Origin: Symsagittifera roscoffensis
Taxonomy: Eukaryota; Xenacoelomorpha; Acoela; Convolutidae
DNA: 64,000 nucleotides
Assembly (NCBI RefSeq): GCF_963678635.1
Contig: NC_087071.1
Location: 10,153,842 to 10,217,841, forward strand
Reading direction: 5' to 3'
The first letter of the stretch is position 1, and every line of letters starts with the position of its first letter. This document shows positions 1 through 10,476 of the stretch, one piece after another. Under the pieces are notes generated by a model. It made no database searches. It had not been told where the DNA came from and worked only from the letters and a program-made list of their open reading frames with translations. The position numbers and the translations under genes were made by a program.

Positions 1-1453
1 TCACCACCGCTCCGGTGTCTAGAAGCCCTGTGACTCCGATTTTCTTGCCATTGGTGTCGAGCAGATGTGCTGTCACATCAGCTTCGTATCCAATGTGTAC
101 CGCGTCTTGTTCCATCATAGCGTCATGGCCTACCCTGCGGACTTTGAGTTCGTCCTCTCCCAAATAGATCTGTCCTATTTGGTCACTGTCTGTTGTCACA
201 TAAGTCCTAGTGTAAATACTGATTCCATCTACGTTCAGCATCACTTGGTACGGCCCATACACTTCCACGTAACGTCCATGAAGTTTCTTTATGCGAGGTC
301 CACCCGTTGTTAGTAGTGCCCGCACAGCTCTCGACTCAGTGCGTGGCTCCACCTGCCTCAGATAATCTGCGTATGTGTCCAAATGCATCAAAGCGAACTC
401 TGATGGTTCACTCAGATTTCTGATAACTTGGTGTCCAGCCACCGAAATTATCGACTGTATCTTGCTTCCTTGCGGCACCATGCCGAACCTCTGACCGGAG
501 ATCACATTAAGTTTCATGCTCAAACTGATTGGTGCTTTTGTCTCTTCAACCTCCGTTGCTTCGAAGGTATTCAGTTGCTCCTGTAGTTTCTCATTTTCCA
601 GTTCGATCTCCTTCGTCACCAGCTCCTGTTGCACTCTGTTTATAGCATCCCTCGCGGCTGCCCTATAATCAATCTTGAAGTCATCGGCCGCAGTCACTGG
701 TTCCGGTTCACATGTCTCTTCAGTTACCGCTTGCATTTTCTTCGTCGCCAGCTCTTGCGGTTTGTCTTTTCTGCGCGCTTCTGCCTCACTCAGCAGGCGA
801 GCCTTGCTGGCTTTCACTCCTGATAAAACTTCCTCATGCCTTGGATGCTTGATGTCTGCTACTGCATCCCAGAATTGCGGACAATCTGATTTAAAATGAC
901 CTTCCAAGTTGCAAAAGAAACACCTCGGGCCGAATTTCGCAATTACTCCTCTCATGAGTTCCTCATGGTCAACTTCTGACGCATCTTCGTCCTCGAGGCT
1001 AAAGCCCATTGCTTTCATGCCTTGTTTGTAAGTTGGGCATGCTGACACATGATGGTCTGTTGAACTGCAAATGGCACAAGAGCGTCTCTTGTCCATATCA
1101 TCCTTCGGTATGTACCAGTTGTTCCCCTGGTTTGCTGGCCCATTGTTAAAATTGCCAAAATTGTTCTTATAATAACCAGATCTCGAAGGTGGTTTCAATA
1201 AAAGATATTCTTTTGACTTGAGCCTCAACTCCTCTCGTGTTGGCGCATTGGTTGATAGTGGTGTGTAATGCGTTGCCAGCATTGTTCGAAGTTCATCATT
1301 CTTCACACCATCGATGAATTTCGAGGCTACTGCCAGGTTCATCCTTCGGTTTGACTCATCCGGTTGGCTGCGTCTTCTCAGCATTTCCAAGTCGTCTAGA
1401 AACTTGTCTATCGTTTCATCCTCTCGTTGCCTCCGTTTTTCGAAGCGCGTCAT
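1..1453 (-). CDS. G1 gag nucleocapsid-protease, partial at window edge
   Basis: An open minus-strand frame of about 484 codons runs off the left edge, starting at an ATG at 1451-1453 inside the end of capsid. Two retroviral-type CCHC knuckles (C-x2-C-x4-H-x4-C) lie near 1040-1085 (CAICSSTDHHVSAC) and 875-920 (CFFCNLEGHFKSDC). They bind element RNA in packaging. A long linker leads to the start of an aspartic protease with LLDTGAV at about 8-25, D codon at 17-19. Gag NC and protease share one frame here, unlike G2. Everything downstream (RT onward) lies outside the window. Similarity to G2 at 21.7-23.8 kb is strong by eye but clearly not identical, so this is a related family. Confidence 0.85.
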   Translation of the reverse strand, partial: MTRFEKRRQREDETIDKFLDDLEMLRRRSQPDESNRRMNLAVASKFIDGVKNDELRTMLATHYTPLSTNAPTREELRLKSKEYLLLKPPSRSGYYKNNFGNFNNGPANQGNNWYIPKDDMDKRRSCAICSSTDHHVSACPTYKQGMKAMGFSLEDEDASEVDHEELMRGVIAKFGPRCFFCNLEGHFKSDCPQFWDAVADIKHPRHEEVLSGVKASKARLLSEAEARRKDKPQELATKKMQAVTEETCEPEPVTAADDFKIDYRAAARDAINRVQQELVTKEIELENEKLQEQLNTFEATEVEETKAPISLSMKLNVISGQRFGMVPQGSKIQSIISVAGHQVIRNLSEPSEFALMHLDTYADYLRQVEPRTESRAVRALLTTGGPRIKKLHGRYVEVYGPYQVMLNVDGISIYTRTYVTTDSDQIGQIYLGEDELKVRRVGHDAMMEQDAVHIGYEADVTAHLLDTNGKKIGVTGLLDTGAVV

Positions 1454-1830
1454 CGCCTGGTGCCCCTGGATCCCTGATCAAAACGGTTTGACAAAATTTC
1501 GAAGATTTTCTCGGCTGTTTCACGCTGATATTGCTTATTGGCCATGACACTGTTCAGGTCTGTCCCTTCCAAGTTACTGGTGAGCGCACTGCATTCTTGT
1601 CTTTCCGACAAGTCCTCTTCCTGGAAATGCAGTTTCATTACCTCTATCCAGGTATCAATACAGCCATCAGATTCCTTTTTATATCATCTTGGTTTCTTAA
1701 AGACTCTTTTGGACTTCTCACTGCATTCACTGGTTCTGGATAACCTTGTAAGAAATGTCTCCAAAGACCTGTTTAGGGGTTCAAAGGCTGTGGCCATTGC
1801 CGTAGCATCCCTTGAGTGTCCTGCCTGAGT
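1450..1830 (-). pseudogene. G1 gag capsid-like region with TGA stop and frameshift
   Basis: The frame carries a gag-type helical region matching G2 gag (SNLEGTDLNSVM, then TAEKIFEILSNRF). The reading frame after VFKKPR meets a TGA at 1684-1686; the translation beyond it (SDGCIDTWIEVM in the same frame) matches G2, so the stop interrupts one protein. Near 1475-1480 the frame shifts again before GHQAMTRFEKRRQR at 1453. Gag capsid packages the genomic RNA in the particle. Stop plus shift make this copy non-functional unless recoded. A sequencing error cannot be excluded. Confidence 0.7.
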
Positions 1831-3480
1831 ATCGTCACCCTTTTCTAGTGGTTCTCTATTTGGTGCATCCCTACAATCCGAATCACCGCGACCATTTCCT
1901 CCTTGGCCCACATGAACCTTCCCTGGGCTGGCATTTCTCCTGTTACTTGAATCACCTCTCCCAGTCGCATATGTGCATTGCGTCGGTCGTTCGTTTGAGG
2001 TCTGTCTGTTCCCTGTTGAACTTGCTCTACTGTTTGGCCCCATGTTCTATTATCCCTTGTGGCATAGCTTGATGAGCTGCCCCTACCTCTAGTGGATCCA
2101 TATGCCATCCACCTTTGATGGTCATTGAAGTTCACCTTCGGTTCCCTGCTGGGACCTCCCGAATTCGGTTCTTCTTCTTTTGGTCCACTCCTGCTGCCTT
2201 GTAGCCCGTCCAACCTGGCCATGATAGCCTGAATTCGTCTCTCCATCGTCGCATCTATCTTTGTGTCAAGAGTTCTATGAGTCTGCTCTTGTTGCGTTCT
2301 TAAATTTTCCATATAGTCTCTTAATTGTAACTCTCTCTGTTCCTCTTCTCTTGTGATTCGCGACGAGTTCTTCGCTATGTGCTCGTCCGTTCTTTCCTTC
2401 AAACGTTTCTCGCTCCTACCAACTTCTTTTCTATTTCGGTTTATTTCTTCCCGCAGACTTTCTCTTTCAACATGGACTGCTCTTTCTAGTTCACTCATTC
2501 TTATGGACATCTGTTCGTTTTGTTTTCCTACACTGCCCACTATATTGTTCAGGGCTTCTTCTAATGCTGCCCCGTTATCCACGAGTTGCGTCACTAGCGG
2601 CGGTGTCACCCTGTCGGTCCCAGGTAGCTTCGTACTGGTCGAGATCCGGGCTTTTATCCTCTGTCTCGACGTCTTCTCTTTATCCACTTCAGGATCCGCC
2701 AATGCATTGCCTAGCCCTTTGTTTCTTTTCTCCCCAGTTCTCGTCTCCGAATTTGTCATAATCCCAAAGCCTCTCGACTGGCCTGGTGTGATTGCGTCTT
2801 TGCTTATCATTCTCACCACACCAAATTTGTCCATGGTTCCAATATTTCTTTCGACGTATGGCTCATTCTCCTGGGTCGAACTATTGAGGCTGACTTGAGA
2901 TCCAAAGTCCACTTGCTCATAATCGTCCTCTTCTTCCTCCTGGGATTCACCTTCATTTCCTGTGCCCACTCCCATGGTGAATGGAAAGATGTTCCCTAAA
3001 GTGTTCTTCATTCTTTCTGTGAACGATGAGGACGTAGTCTGTTTCTCCGTCACACCTGCCATCATGGTATTGTCTGTGGGAGATCTCCTAGTCGTCACAA
3101 TTTCAGTAGAGATGTCGGACAGTTCCGACATCTCCTCTCGGTCCAGTGTTCCGGTGGAAGTGACAAAATCAGGGCCTTGTTCTACCAGTAGATTCACTCG
3201 CTAGCTTTCTGTTCCCTCTCCCGTCTGACCCATGCATTGTTTTTTTCTCATGCATGGCCTGGTCTGGATGGACCTCCACTTCTAACATAGTTTTTTGCTC
3301 TTCTGAGGACTTCTGACTCCTGGTTTCAACCATTCTGCCTGAAACCATCTTCCTTTTGCCGGTCCGTGTTCGTGTGATCCGTTCCACAAAAGGGTCGGTC
3401 ATTGATTTTCTTAGCTCCTCAGGTATGAATTTCCTAGAGCTATTACCTCGTTTAGTTATTCTTGACTTGTCTAGACTCAT
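1684..3480 (-). pseudogene. G1 gag N-terminal part with long coiled coil
   Basis: Two overlapping frames form the gag N-terminus. One starts at 3480 (103 codons) and contains MVETRSQK, which resembles MVNTRSSK in the G2 gag start. The second runs 3197 to 1845 (450 codons). The shift is near 3170-3200. The larger piece is acidic to residue about 100, then has a heptad-rich charged stretch at about residues 215-330 (RESLREEINRNRKEVGR and following) that looks like a coiled coil, then a low-complexity R/G/S tail. A third frame (2043 down) continues into capsid. I infer a structural gag domain for self-assembly; there is no catalytic motif. Confidence 0.6.
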
Positions 3481-4211
3481 TTCCTATCTATCCCTTCTCA
3501 AGCCTATACACTCAATTCGATTTCTGATGACCTTCTAGTCTGACTATGGATAATAATAACACAACACAATAAGTTTCACAAGTTTCTGTTAAATAGTGAC
3601 CACGATACCCTGTATTTTATCAGAATACTGCTTGTTATCATTTATTCACACTAATCGATTATTGGTCGTAAGATTTGAGAACTAGCACAATGTGATGATA
3701 TCAGTCAATTAAAAGATAGTGTACTCACTATCCAATCAAGCACAAAGCACTGAGAATATATCTATGAAAAACGTATGTGTATTATACCCCAGTCGATCGC
3801 AGTACAATAGTTGAAATTGATTATTTAAGATAAAGCTTTCCCTGCTTGGTGCTGCACCAAACAGACAAAACTTTGAAGGCAGTAGTTTTCTCAAGTGGGC
3901 GTCTATTGCACCCACCGAGTACTGTGTTACCTATCTGCCTTCGGACTGCCCGAGCTAGACCTACTAAAACCCTCAGGGCAGTCACTCTTCGCAAAAACGT
4001 ATTGGGTTTAAATCTACACCAATGAGTTACACTCTTTTTCAATTTAGACTTAGTGTTGCGAATATCCGAGGTCGGACCTGTTTTGTTTTGGTCTGGTATT
4101 TATTGAAGGCAAGTTACCAGTGCAGTCACTGGTTCCTAGCCTGTCTGTTAATAACCTGATACCTCTCACTATTATCTTTTCTTCTGTTTACCTAAGTCCT
4201 TAAATATAAAA

Positions 4212-4590
4212 AAATATATATCCCTCTGGGTTGACAAAAACAGTACCCCTCCGGATTGGCAAAAACAGGACCCTTCCGGATTGGTACAATGAAGACCGCT
4301 CCGGATTAGGACCCCTCTGAGTTAGTAAATTTAAGACCCCTCCGGATTGGGACCCCTCCAGTTTTGTGAAAACAAGACCCCTCCGGATTGGGACCCCTCC
4401 GAATTGGAAAAATTTTTGACCCCTCCCGATTGGGAGCCCTCTGGTTTCTTAAAAGTAGCTTTTCGGAGATCTCCTTGATTTCAACCTATACCTCTCCGGA
4501 TCCGTTCTGCGATGCTATTATGCTGTTCGAATTAAATGGGAAGAGTATATGATGCTTTCCTGGACCCCTCCGGATTGAAGTTAAGCCTCT
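4212..4590. repeat. Clustered CCCCTCCGGATTGG motif
   Basis: ACCCCTCCGGATTGG or one- to three-base variants recur about nine times here (for example near 4248, 4269, 4333, 4376, 4562), often after an A-rich spacer. Further copies are scattered at about 5135, 5609, 5844, 5872 and 6927. Unit spacing is irregular, so this is an iterated motif and not a strict tandem satellite. In element orientation the motif reads CCAATCCGGAGGGGT. Confidence 0.75.
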
Positions 4591-5629
4591 TATTTGACAA
4601 TTCACGCTAACGGTGAAGGGTCTTATCGTTTGCCTAATTTCGGCTCTATTAAGGTCTTCTTGTGCCTTTAGCCTTCCTTTTTTTGTCTAGAACAGTCTAA
4701 AATTACTTAATTCAATCGCAAACCACTTCTTGTAGGGGTTTAATGGCTTTCCAAAAAAAAATTTTATAAAACGTGAAGGGTGTACCCTCTCAAATTGAGG
4801 AATTTGCTAAAAACAATCTCAAAAAAATTTTCACATTTTCTTTTTCGAATAATTCTTGTTCCTACTAGTAAGCTCAGCTAATTTCTGATCTAATGGTACC
4901 AAGATCAACTCGATTTATTTAGTCGTTCAAAAGTTATTAGCCAAAACGTCTTTCTTCCAAACTCAAAAATTTTCTCTCTTATAGGTTCCGCCTAACTTTT
5001 TCCGCAATTCCGTTCTTTTCGACCTAAAAATGATTGATCCGAGCTCAGAAGGCCTATATTCTTCTAGTTCAATGCAAAAGACCCGATCTAAAACGCTTTA
5101 GTTTAAAAAAGTTGCGAAAAACTATGCTACCTGTACCCCTCCGGATTGATGAATCCACCAAATCAAACACGTTAACTTCGATTTCTCTGCAACCCAGAAG
5201 GCTTTCGGGTAGCGGGTTTCAAAACCTGTAGATTCACTAGTGGACGTTGTCCGAACAACTATTTTTACTGCTCTAACTCATAAATTTCAAAAAAATTTTT
5301 GATTTTATAATGTTTCGTACTATCAAAATTCGCGAAAATTCGGTTTTTGGTACCAAAATAGTTCCAACCACTTCCGAACTAAACTTAATCGGTTCTACCT
5401 ATTGTAGTAGTGCAATTACGATGTAACACACTATTTTAGCGCTTTTTTCCGTTTCAAAAAAATATCGATATGTCAAAAATCGCGATTTGTGGAGGGATCA
5501 AAATATCGCTATTTTGACCCTAAAAACCGGTCTGCTTTCTGTGGTTTTCACTGAAAAACGATATAGGAGTATTAATATAGACTATATGAGTAATAATATT
5601 GATAATACTTTACCCCTCCGAGTTTGTTT

Positions 5630-5662
5630 AATATCCGAATTAAGGTGCTTAACTCGGATATT
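5630..5662. repeat. 15-bp inverted repeat, 3-nt loop
   Basis: AATATCCGAATTAAG at 5630-5644 pairs with CTTAACTCGGATATT at 5648-5662 (14 of 15 positions) around GTG. It lies between an ACCCCTCCGAG copy (about 5611) and a CGGTGAAGGGTC copy (about 5666) that are themselves imperfect reverse complements, so a longer stem is possible. Confidence 0.7.
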
Positions 5663-6229
5663 CGCAGTTCGGTGAAGGGTCACTACAGTGCAGCACTGTC
5701 GAGCCCCCCACATATTACTATCTTACTTTTTGTACCTAAAGGAATACAAAACTTGCTAACGATACCCAACAGTCGATTGTTGTTGTCGTTGAGCCCCTTC
5801 TTGTTGCTCCTTGTACTGCTTGCCGGATCAGTCTTCTCCCAAGACCCTTCCGAATTGAGCGCAAATCAGCAGACCCTTCCGGATTGTGCGCAATTTATCG
5901 TTAACGTGCTTAAATGCTCAAATAACCCTGCAGTACAAGCCTCACAAACGGGCCACAAAATTGATCGTGACAATCCTGACTGATATAAATGCCTGTAACA
6001 ACAATATATCTATCAACAACAAACGGGGGGGGGGGTCGGATCACATATTGTCTGGGGGGATGATTTCTACTGATTTTTTACTTTTTTACTGTTTTTGGTT
6101 TTTTCGGTTATTTTTTATGTTTTTTGTTTTTCTTGGGTACTATACTACTTTTTGTTTGGTTTTTTATATATCTTTAAATGTTTTTGGTCACAGACCACTC
6201 AGGGAACGAAGGGACGGCCGATCCCCCCA

Positions 6230-6560
6230 CCCCTCCTGGTTTGTGAATTTTCGGTCTTAACTAGGTTAAAAAGCTATTCACGGTAATCCGGAAGGCTTCC
6301 GCGTTCCGAACTACCCTTCCGCCCCGGCGATTTAGGCCTATCAAGGGCGTTAATGTGAGCATCCGCTCGGCGCGGAGTGCTCGTTAACGGTTCTGCCGGT
6401 CATGATGTTAAATGTTAAAAAATAATAACACCCAGGAGCGCCATAAAAACATCTATGTAACATTCGCCCGGAAGATACATATCAACGGAAAATAAAGCTA
6501 GGTCCTAAGACGACCGGCCAACGTCTAAGCAGAGCTTTACATGCTTTTAACCGTCTCTAC
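6230..6560 (-). repeat. LTR-like block P, shared with 27.6-27.9 kb
   Basis: Several blocks occur in the same order and orientation as in 27640-27890. Examples are a CTAT(T)CACGGTA block followed by CCGGAAG, a CATGATGT block, and the identical CACCCAGGAGCGCCATAAAAAC stretch (near 6430 here, 27795 there), followed by similar ATAAGGC/TAGGTCCTAA-type sequence. Between blocks the two copies are clearly diverged. The best reading is homologous LTR or leader parts of two related families. Confidence 0.55.
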
Positions 6561-6970
6561 CAAAGCCAGTTTTTTTGGTGGTCTTTCTAACATCGGGTCG
6601 ACAAAAACGTTACTGTTCTCCGGCTTCGACCAGAACGCACAATTTAACTAGGTTACATGCAGAAATAGTGAGCTCATGGCTGGGTCTCAGTATCCCCAGA
6701 CCACAAGGTCACTCCTAAAAACAGGGCTACTACTACTTATTGAATTATTATTGTTTTTGTTCAGTAGATAAAAATCACCATCTCCATCGAAGATGGATCA
6801 ACCCTTTCCCCCAACTCCTAGCTTCTCATCCTTATCAAAATGAAATCAGATGTTAATTAAATTCAACTCAGGACATGACAGGGAAGCTAAAAATTTATAT
6901 AAGATGATAAAAGTTCCAGTCCCGAGACCCCTCCGGATTCTCGATCCCGGGGAAATAAGAGTCTTATCTT

Positions 6971-7049
6971 CCTTCCGGAAGGCTGTCTTCCACCCTTCAC
7001 CGTTGTTCGCAACGGCCTTGCAACTATTGTAGCGACACAATAGTTGCAA
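6971..7049. repeat. Three consecutive hairpins/palindromes
   Basis: (a) 6971-6982 is the perfect 12-bp palindrome CCTTCCGGAAGG. (b) 7000-7015 is CCGTTG-TTCG-CAACGG, a 6-bp stem with a UUCG-type tetraloop. (c) 7018-7030 TTGCAACTATTGT and 7037-7049 ACAATAGTTGCAA form a perfect 13-bp stem with a 6-nt loop. They lie about 300 bp past the last G2 ORF stop, where a 3' end or LTR start is expected. Confidence 0.8.
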
Positions 7050-7349
7050 CTCGGAGTGGCCTCTGCTACTTCTTCAATTCGCTGTTGTTTTTCAATCACA
7101 ATCTTCGTTGTTATCGCTATCGCCACTAATGTTGTTGTGTTGCTTTTCGGTTTTTCTGCCAAAATGGCCGTTTTTGACGTTTCTGAGAATTGTTACGTCA
7201 TCACTTCGAAAATTTAAATATTAGGAATTTCCGAATTCATTAGCCTTCACGATTTGTCCAATCATTCGAATAACGTTCTTATTCCCTCCAAATCGCCAAT
7301 TCGGAAGGTTCGCTGCTAAAAACTTGAGATTTCAGAATCTGCATTTTGG

Positions 7350-8462
7350 CTAATTCTGGTCGAATGTCACACTCTTTGCTTGGTTGGGCAATTTCTTCAC
7401 CATCGACTCCCGATTCAAACAGAAGGAATTGTGCAGACTCAGGCTCACGTTCTTCGCTAAGTCTTCTTCCAATATCGACTCCCTAGCTTCAGTATTATCT
7501 TTTGACACCCTTCCGACTCTTTTCCATCCCGTCTTGATCGCCTTTCGATGGGTCAGCAGAGGTCTCTTGAAGACTTCCGGTCCTATCTCGGCCAGGAACT
7601 GTCGATATTCCTTTTGGTATTTCTTCATGTGATCTTTCGTCACCATGTACAACCAAGATGTCAACATCGCTCGAAACCACGGGAAGAATCTTATGCGGCT
7701 CCACACGTGCCTGACTTCCATTGGTATGGCGAATACTTTGCATGCAGTCTCAAACAACTCAAGTCTTCTGCTGTAATCTATCGCGTATATCGACTCTGCC
7801 CTTGGCGTCTTCGACTCCCGATATTTCGTCACATTTTTCTCAATCCATCGTAAAGCCAACATCGTGCTTACCACCAAGAGCGTCACCTTTTGCCTGTGAT
7901 CTGGTAACCCTATCGACCGAATTTCTTCCACGTCCCATATCAGGCAGAGGTTTGCGTGATCCGGATACCATACCGTTTGTGCCAGACAGTGGCATGGGCA
8001 TTCCCCATGTGTTATGTCAATGCTCCGAAGGATGCGCTCTCCCGAAGCTTCTAGGAGAGGTTCAAGTTCCATCATTTTCTCGTGTATCGCATCGTTCTCC
8101 TCCATGTTTGGAGCACCACCCATCGGCTTCCCGATCACGTTTTGTCCCTCGTGGTCACTTGTATTTTCACTTTCCAAACCCAGAAGTTCTTCCTCCCAGA
8201 TTTCACTCAAGTCGTCCCTCTGCTCTCTCGGCACTGTCCCTCGGATTTTTCTCAATAGCCTGTGTGAGTGATGCGACATCCGAGCCAATCTTACGCACTT
8301 GGGCACCGAGAAGGCCTTGTCTATTAGTACCCTTTGGCTGGATACCTCCACCATCGCCATGTGCAGTGGGTAGTGGCTGCCGCATAGGTTGGCCATCACT
8401 GACCCCACTAGGGACTTCGCATTTAATGGCAGACCATAGGCTTCACTCATGGGAAATCCCAT
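7350..8462 (-). pseudogene. G2 ORF3 C-terminal part, unknown protein
   Basis: A 370-codon open frame with no family I recognise. The middle has a Cys/His cluster (HGECPCHC, about residues 152-159), then a hydrophobic helical stretch (VTLLVVSTMLALRWI), an aromatic-rich region (RIRFFPWFRAMLTSWLYM) and a basic C-terminus. It is in the same frame as the 588-codon ORF above it. The intervening 8463-8588 reads as protein-like sequence with three stops (TAG, TAG, TGA), so both are probably halves of one protein of about 1000 residues. Membrane association is possible from the hydrophobic segments but not shown. Confidence 0.55.
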
Positions 8463-8585
8463 TTCCGCCTCAAGTCCAACTTTTCAGCTTCTGATGTATT
8501 TCTGGGTTACCTGCAACACCCCAGGCTATGATACCACGCTCAATGTGATCACCAAATGGTATTCAGACTCTAGTCTCTCCAGTGA

Positions 8586-10352
8586 CTACAGACTGCACAT
8601 CCTTGAGAAGAATCCAAGAGCTGTTGCTATGTTCAAGGTGGTATTCGCGTAACACTCAGCCATTATCTGTACTTCACTCTTCTCCCTTTCTGTGATGTCT
8701 TCAAACCAAGTGACTAGATCTTCTTTTTGAATGGATTGTATCCTGACGCATGATCGTCCATCACGAGTGTGCTCTCCGCTCCCGCACGTCAAGTCAAGAC
8801 AACTGCCCGGCCCCATCTTCTTCGCTGACCCTAGCTTACCCGTCGCTTCGCCCGACTCTGTCATCTGAGGCAAGATCAGCTTGTGTACTATACTCAATAT
8901 TGCTAGGTCTTCTTCTCTTGTCGGTGCCAGCCTCACTCGCTCTGTGACCTCCTCGATCAGGCTTGCGTGGGGATGCGGACACCAGGAGGGTCTCAGCAAT
9001 TTCCACACCACTCCAAATTTTGTGACCAACATGCCTTTCCCGTTGCCCATTTTCAATTCTACTCGTTTACTTGAGCGCGGCACGCTTATCACCTCTGGTG
9101 TTTTCTCGAGAATCATGCCCAAGCTTGGTCTTTCTCCTTCCATTGTGTCTATCTCTATTATCTTCCCAGTCCAAAACTTCAGTAGTTCCGACACTTCGTG
9201 GTTCCCGTGAGCACCTCCCGCTTCCGAGTCCAAGAAGGGTTTATACGCTATCTCCATTACTCCAGACACGTACTGATATTCTCCCTTCTTGTTGGGTTTC
9301 GAGTACACCCCTGACGAGGCCAAGTTACGGTGCACGTCATGTCCCTCCTCAAACTTCTTGTTATAAAACTTCCGTATCTCATCTAGCTTTCTGTGACTCT
9401 CTAGAGACTGCCTGGAACCATCCTCCTTCTCTATTTCAGTACTTTGGTACACGTTCAGGATGACTGCTGAGATCTTCCTTTCCACTGTCTTACTTCCAAT
9501 TGCTCTCTGCTGGCACGCTAGGACGGTATTATCAGTCATCACTGACATTATCCACCTCAGGAAACAAGTAGCATCTTTCCTCCTTGCCAGACTCAAGACT
9601 GAATTGTCCCTGGCGACGTGTTGCATCAGCATTTGATAAACTTCCAGATTCTTGTCACCCAGTTTCAACTTGTCATGTGAGGTCAATGTCTCCAATTCTG
9701 TCCCCACCAGGTTCCATGCAAATATCAGCTGTCCCGCTGTTCTAACGAAGGGATTCGCCATCAACGGCAACGCCGATGAGGGTGTTCTCATCGCTTCTTC
9801 AAAATGATCCCGTAATAAGCTCTGCCAAGTTATTTTCAGTTGGCTCCCCACTTCTAACTTGTTAATCTCAGCCTTCTGCTGGGTAGCCCAATTGCATCGC
9901 TTGCGCGACAATCCACTATCAAGTTTCTTTAGGCAGTCTTCCAGCTCCTTCAATATCTCCAGAGCTACCCACCACGGCAGGGAGGTATTCCTCGTTTTGT
10001 TCTTCTCAAGAAGATCACTAGTTACCTGCTTCCCGGTGGCCTGGTGTCCACTTGAGATCCATTCCTTGCCGACATCCACTTCCCATGTCTGTCCGCTCGT
10101 CGAACCCCTCTTCGTATTCGTCTTCTGGGGTCTGAAGCCCTCTTCTGTTGTCAAACTGGTGGAAACCTCCATCTCTTTTTCTACCTCGAGCAATTTCCTT
10201 GGCTCGGAGCTACTCTTGTAGGCTGCTGTCTTCCACCGTGCCAGAACCATGGGAGCCGTCTCTTTCATGTTTTTCTCTGAGACTGCGTCCGCCGAAGGAC
10301 TACCCAACCCTTCTACCTCTCTCTTTCTCTTGCGAGACTTCACGTCTCTCAC
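8586..10352 (-). CDS. G2 ORF3 N-terminal part, unknown protein
   Basis: A 588-codon open frame, the longest intact one in the window. It opens with a basic stretch (KSRKRKREVE) that looks like a nuclear localisation signal, followed by a charged region and a helical region (about residues 130-330). No catalytic motif is recognised. It ends in TAG at 8586-8588, but the same frame continues in protein-like sequence to the 370-codon ORF below, so it is likely truncated. It lies 124 bp after the previous ORF on the same strand. It has no RT/IN features. I infer an accessory protein of the G2 element; a captured host gene is the alternative. Confidence 0.6.
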   Translation of the reverse strand: MRDVKSRKRKREVEGLGSPSADAVSEKNMKETAPMVLARWKTAAYKSSSEPRKLLEVEKEMEVSTSLTTEEGFRPQKTNTKRGSTSGQTWEVDVGKEWISSGHQATGKQVTSDLLEKNKTRNTSLPWWVALEILKELEDCLKKLDSGLSRKRCNWATQQKAEINKLEVGSQLKITWQSLLRDHFEEAMRTPSSALPLMANPFVRTAGQLIFAWNLVGTELETLTSHDKLKLGDKNLEVYQMLMQHVARDNSVLSLARRKDATCFLRWIMSVMTDNTVLACQQRAIGSKTVERKISAVILNVYQSTEIEKEDGSRQSLESHRKLDEIRKFYNKKFEEGHDVHRNLASSGVYSKPNKKGEYQYVSGVMEIAYKPFLDSEAGGAHGNHEVSELLKFWTGKIIEIDTMEGERPSLGMILEKTPEVISVPRSSKRVELKMGNGKGMLVTKFGVVWKLLRPSWCPHPHASLIEEVTERVRLAPTREEDLAILSIVHKLILPQMTESGEATGKLGSAKKMGPGSCLDLTCGSGEHTRDGRSCVRIQSIQKEDLVTWFEDITEREKSEVQIMAECYANTTLNIATALGFFSRMCSL

Positions 10353-10476
10353 TTCACGTTACCGTTATCATCACTGATTCGACCTCCTTGTCTCCATCCA
10401 TTCCTTCCAACTCTTGCCTCCCCCTGCTCGAGCCTTAAGGATATTAGTACTTTTAATTATATTACTAGTTTCAATC

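Larger units (their letters stand above)
3481..7349 (-). other. LTR/leader-like non-coding region between G1 and G2
   Basis: About 3.9 kb without a convincing gene. It sits upstream of G1 gag and downstream of the last G2 ORF, where a G1 5' LTR plus leader and/or a G2 3' LTR should lie. It holds an iterated CCTCCGGATTG-type motif (4.2-6.95 kb), several hairpins, a T-rich tract (6.07-6.18 kb) and blocks shared with 27.6-27.9 kb. I could not fix LTR ends, primer-binding site or target-site duplication. Short plus-strand frames in it read through the repeats and look spurious. Confidence 0.5.

Noticed and set aside
5624-5983. Plus-strand ORF of 119 codons with a signal-peptide-like Leu run
   Set aside because: It reads through two copies of the leader motif and has no homologue in the G2 leader; the hydrophobic run is from a T-rich tract. 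Probably chance.
7721-8494. 257-codon plus-strand ORF
   Set aside because: Antisense to the 370-codon minus frame; Pro/Ser-rich, typical of a shadow of coding DNA.
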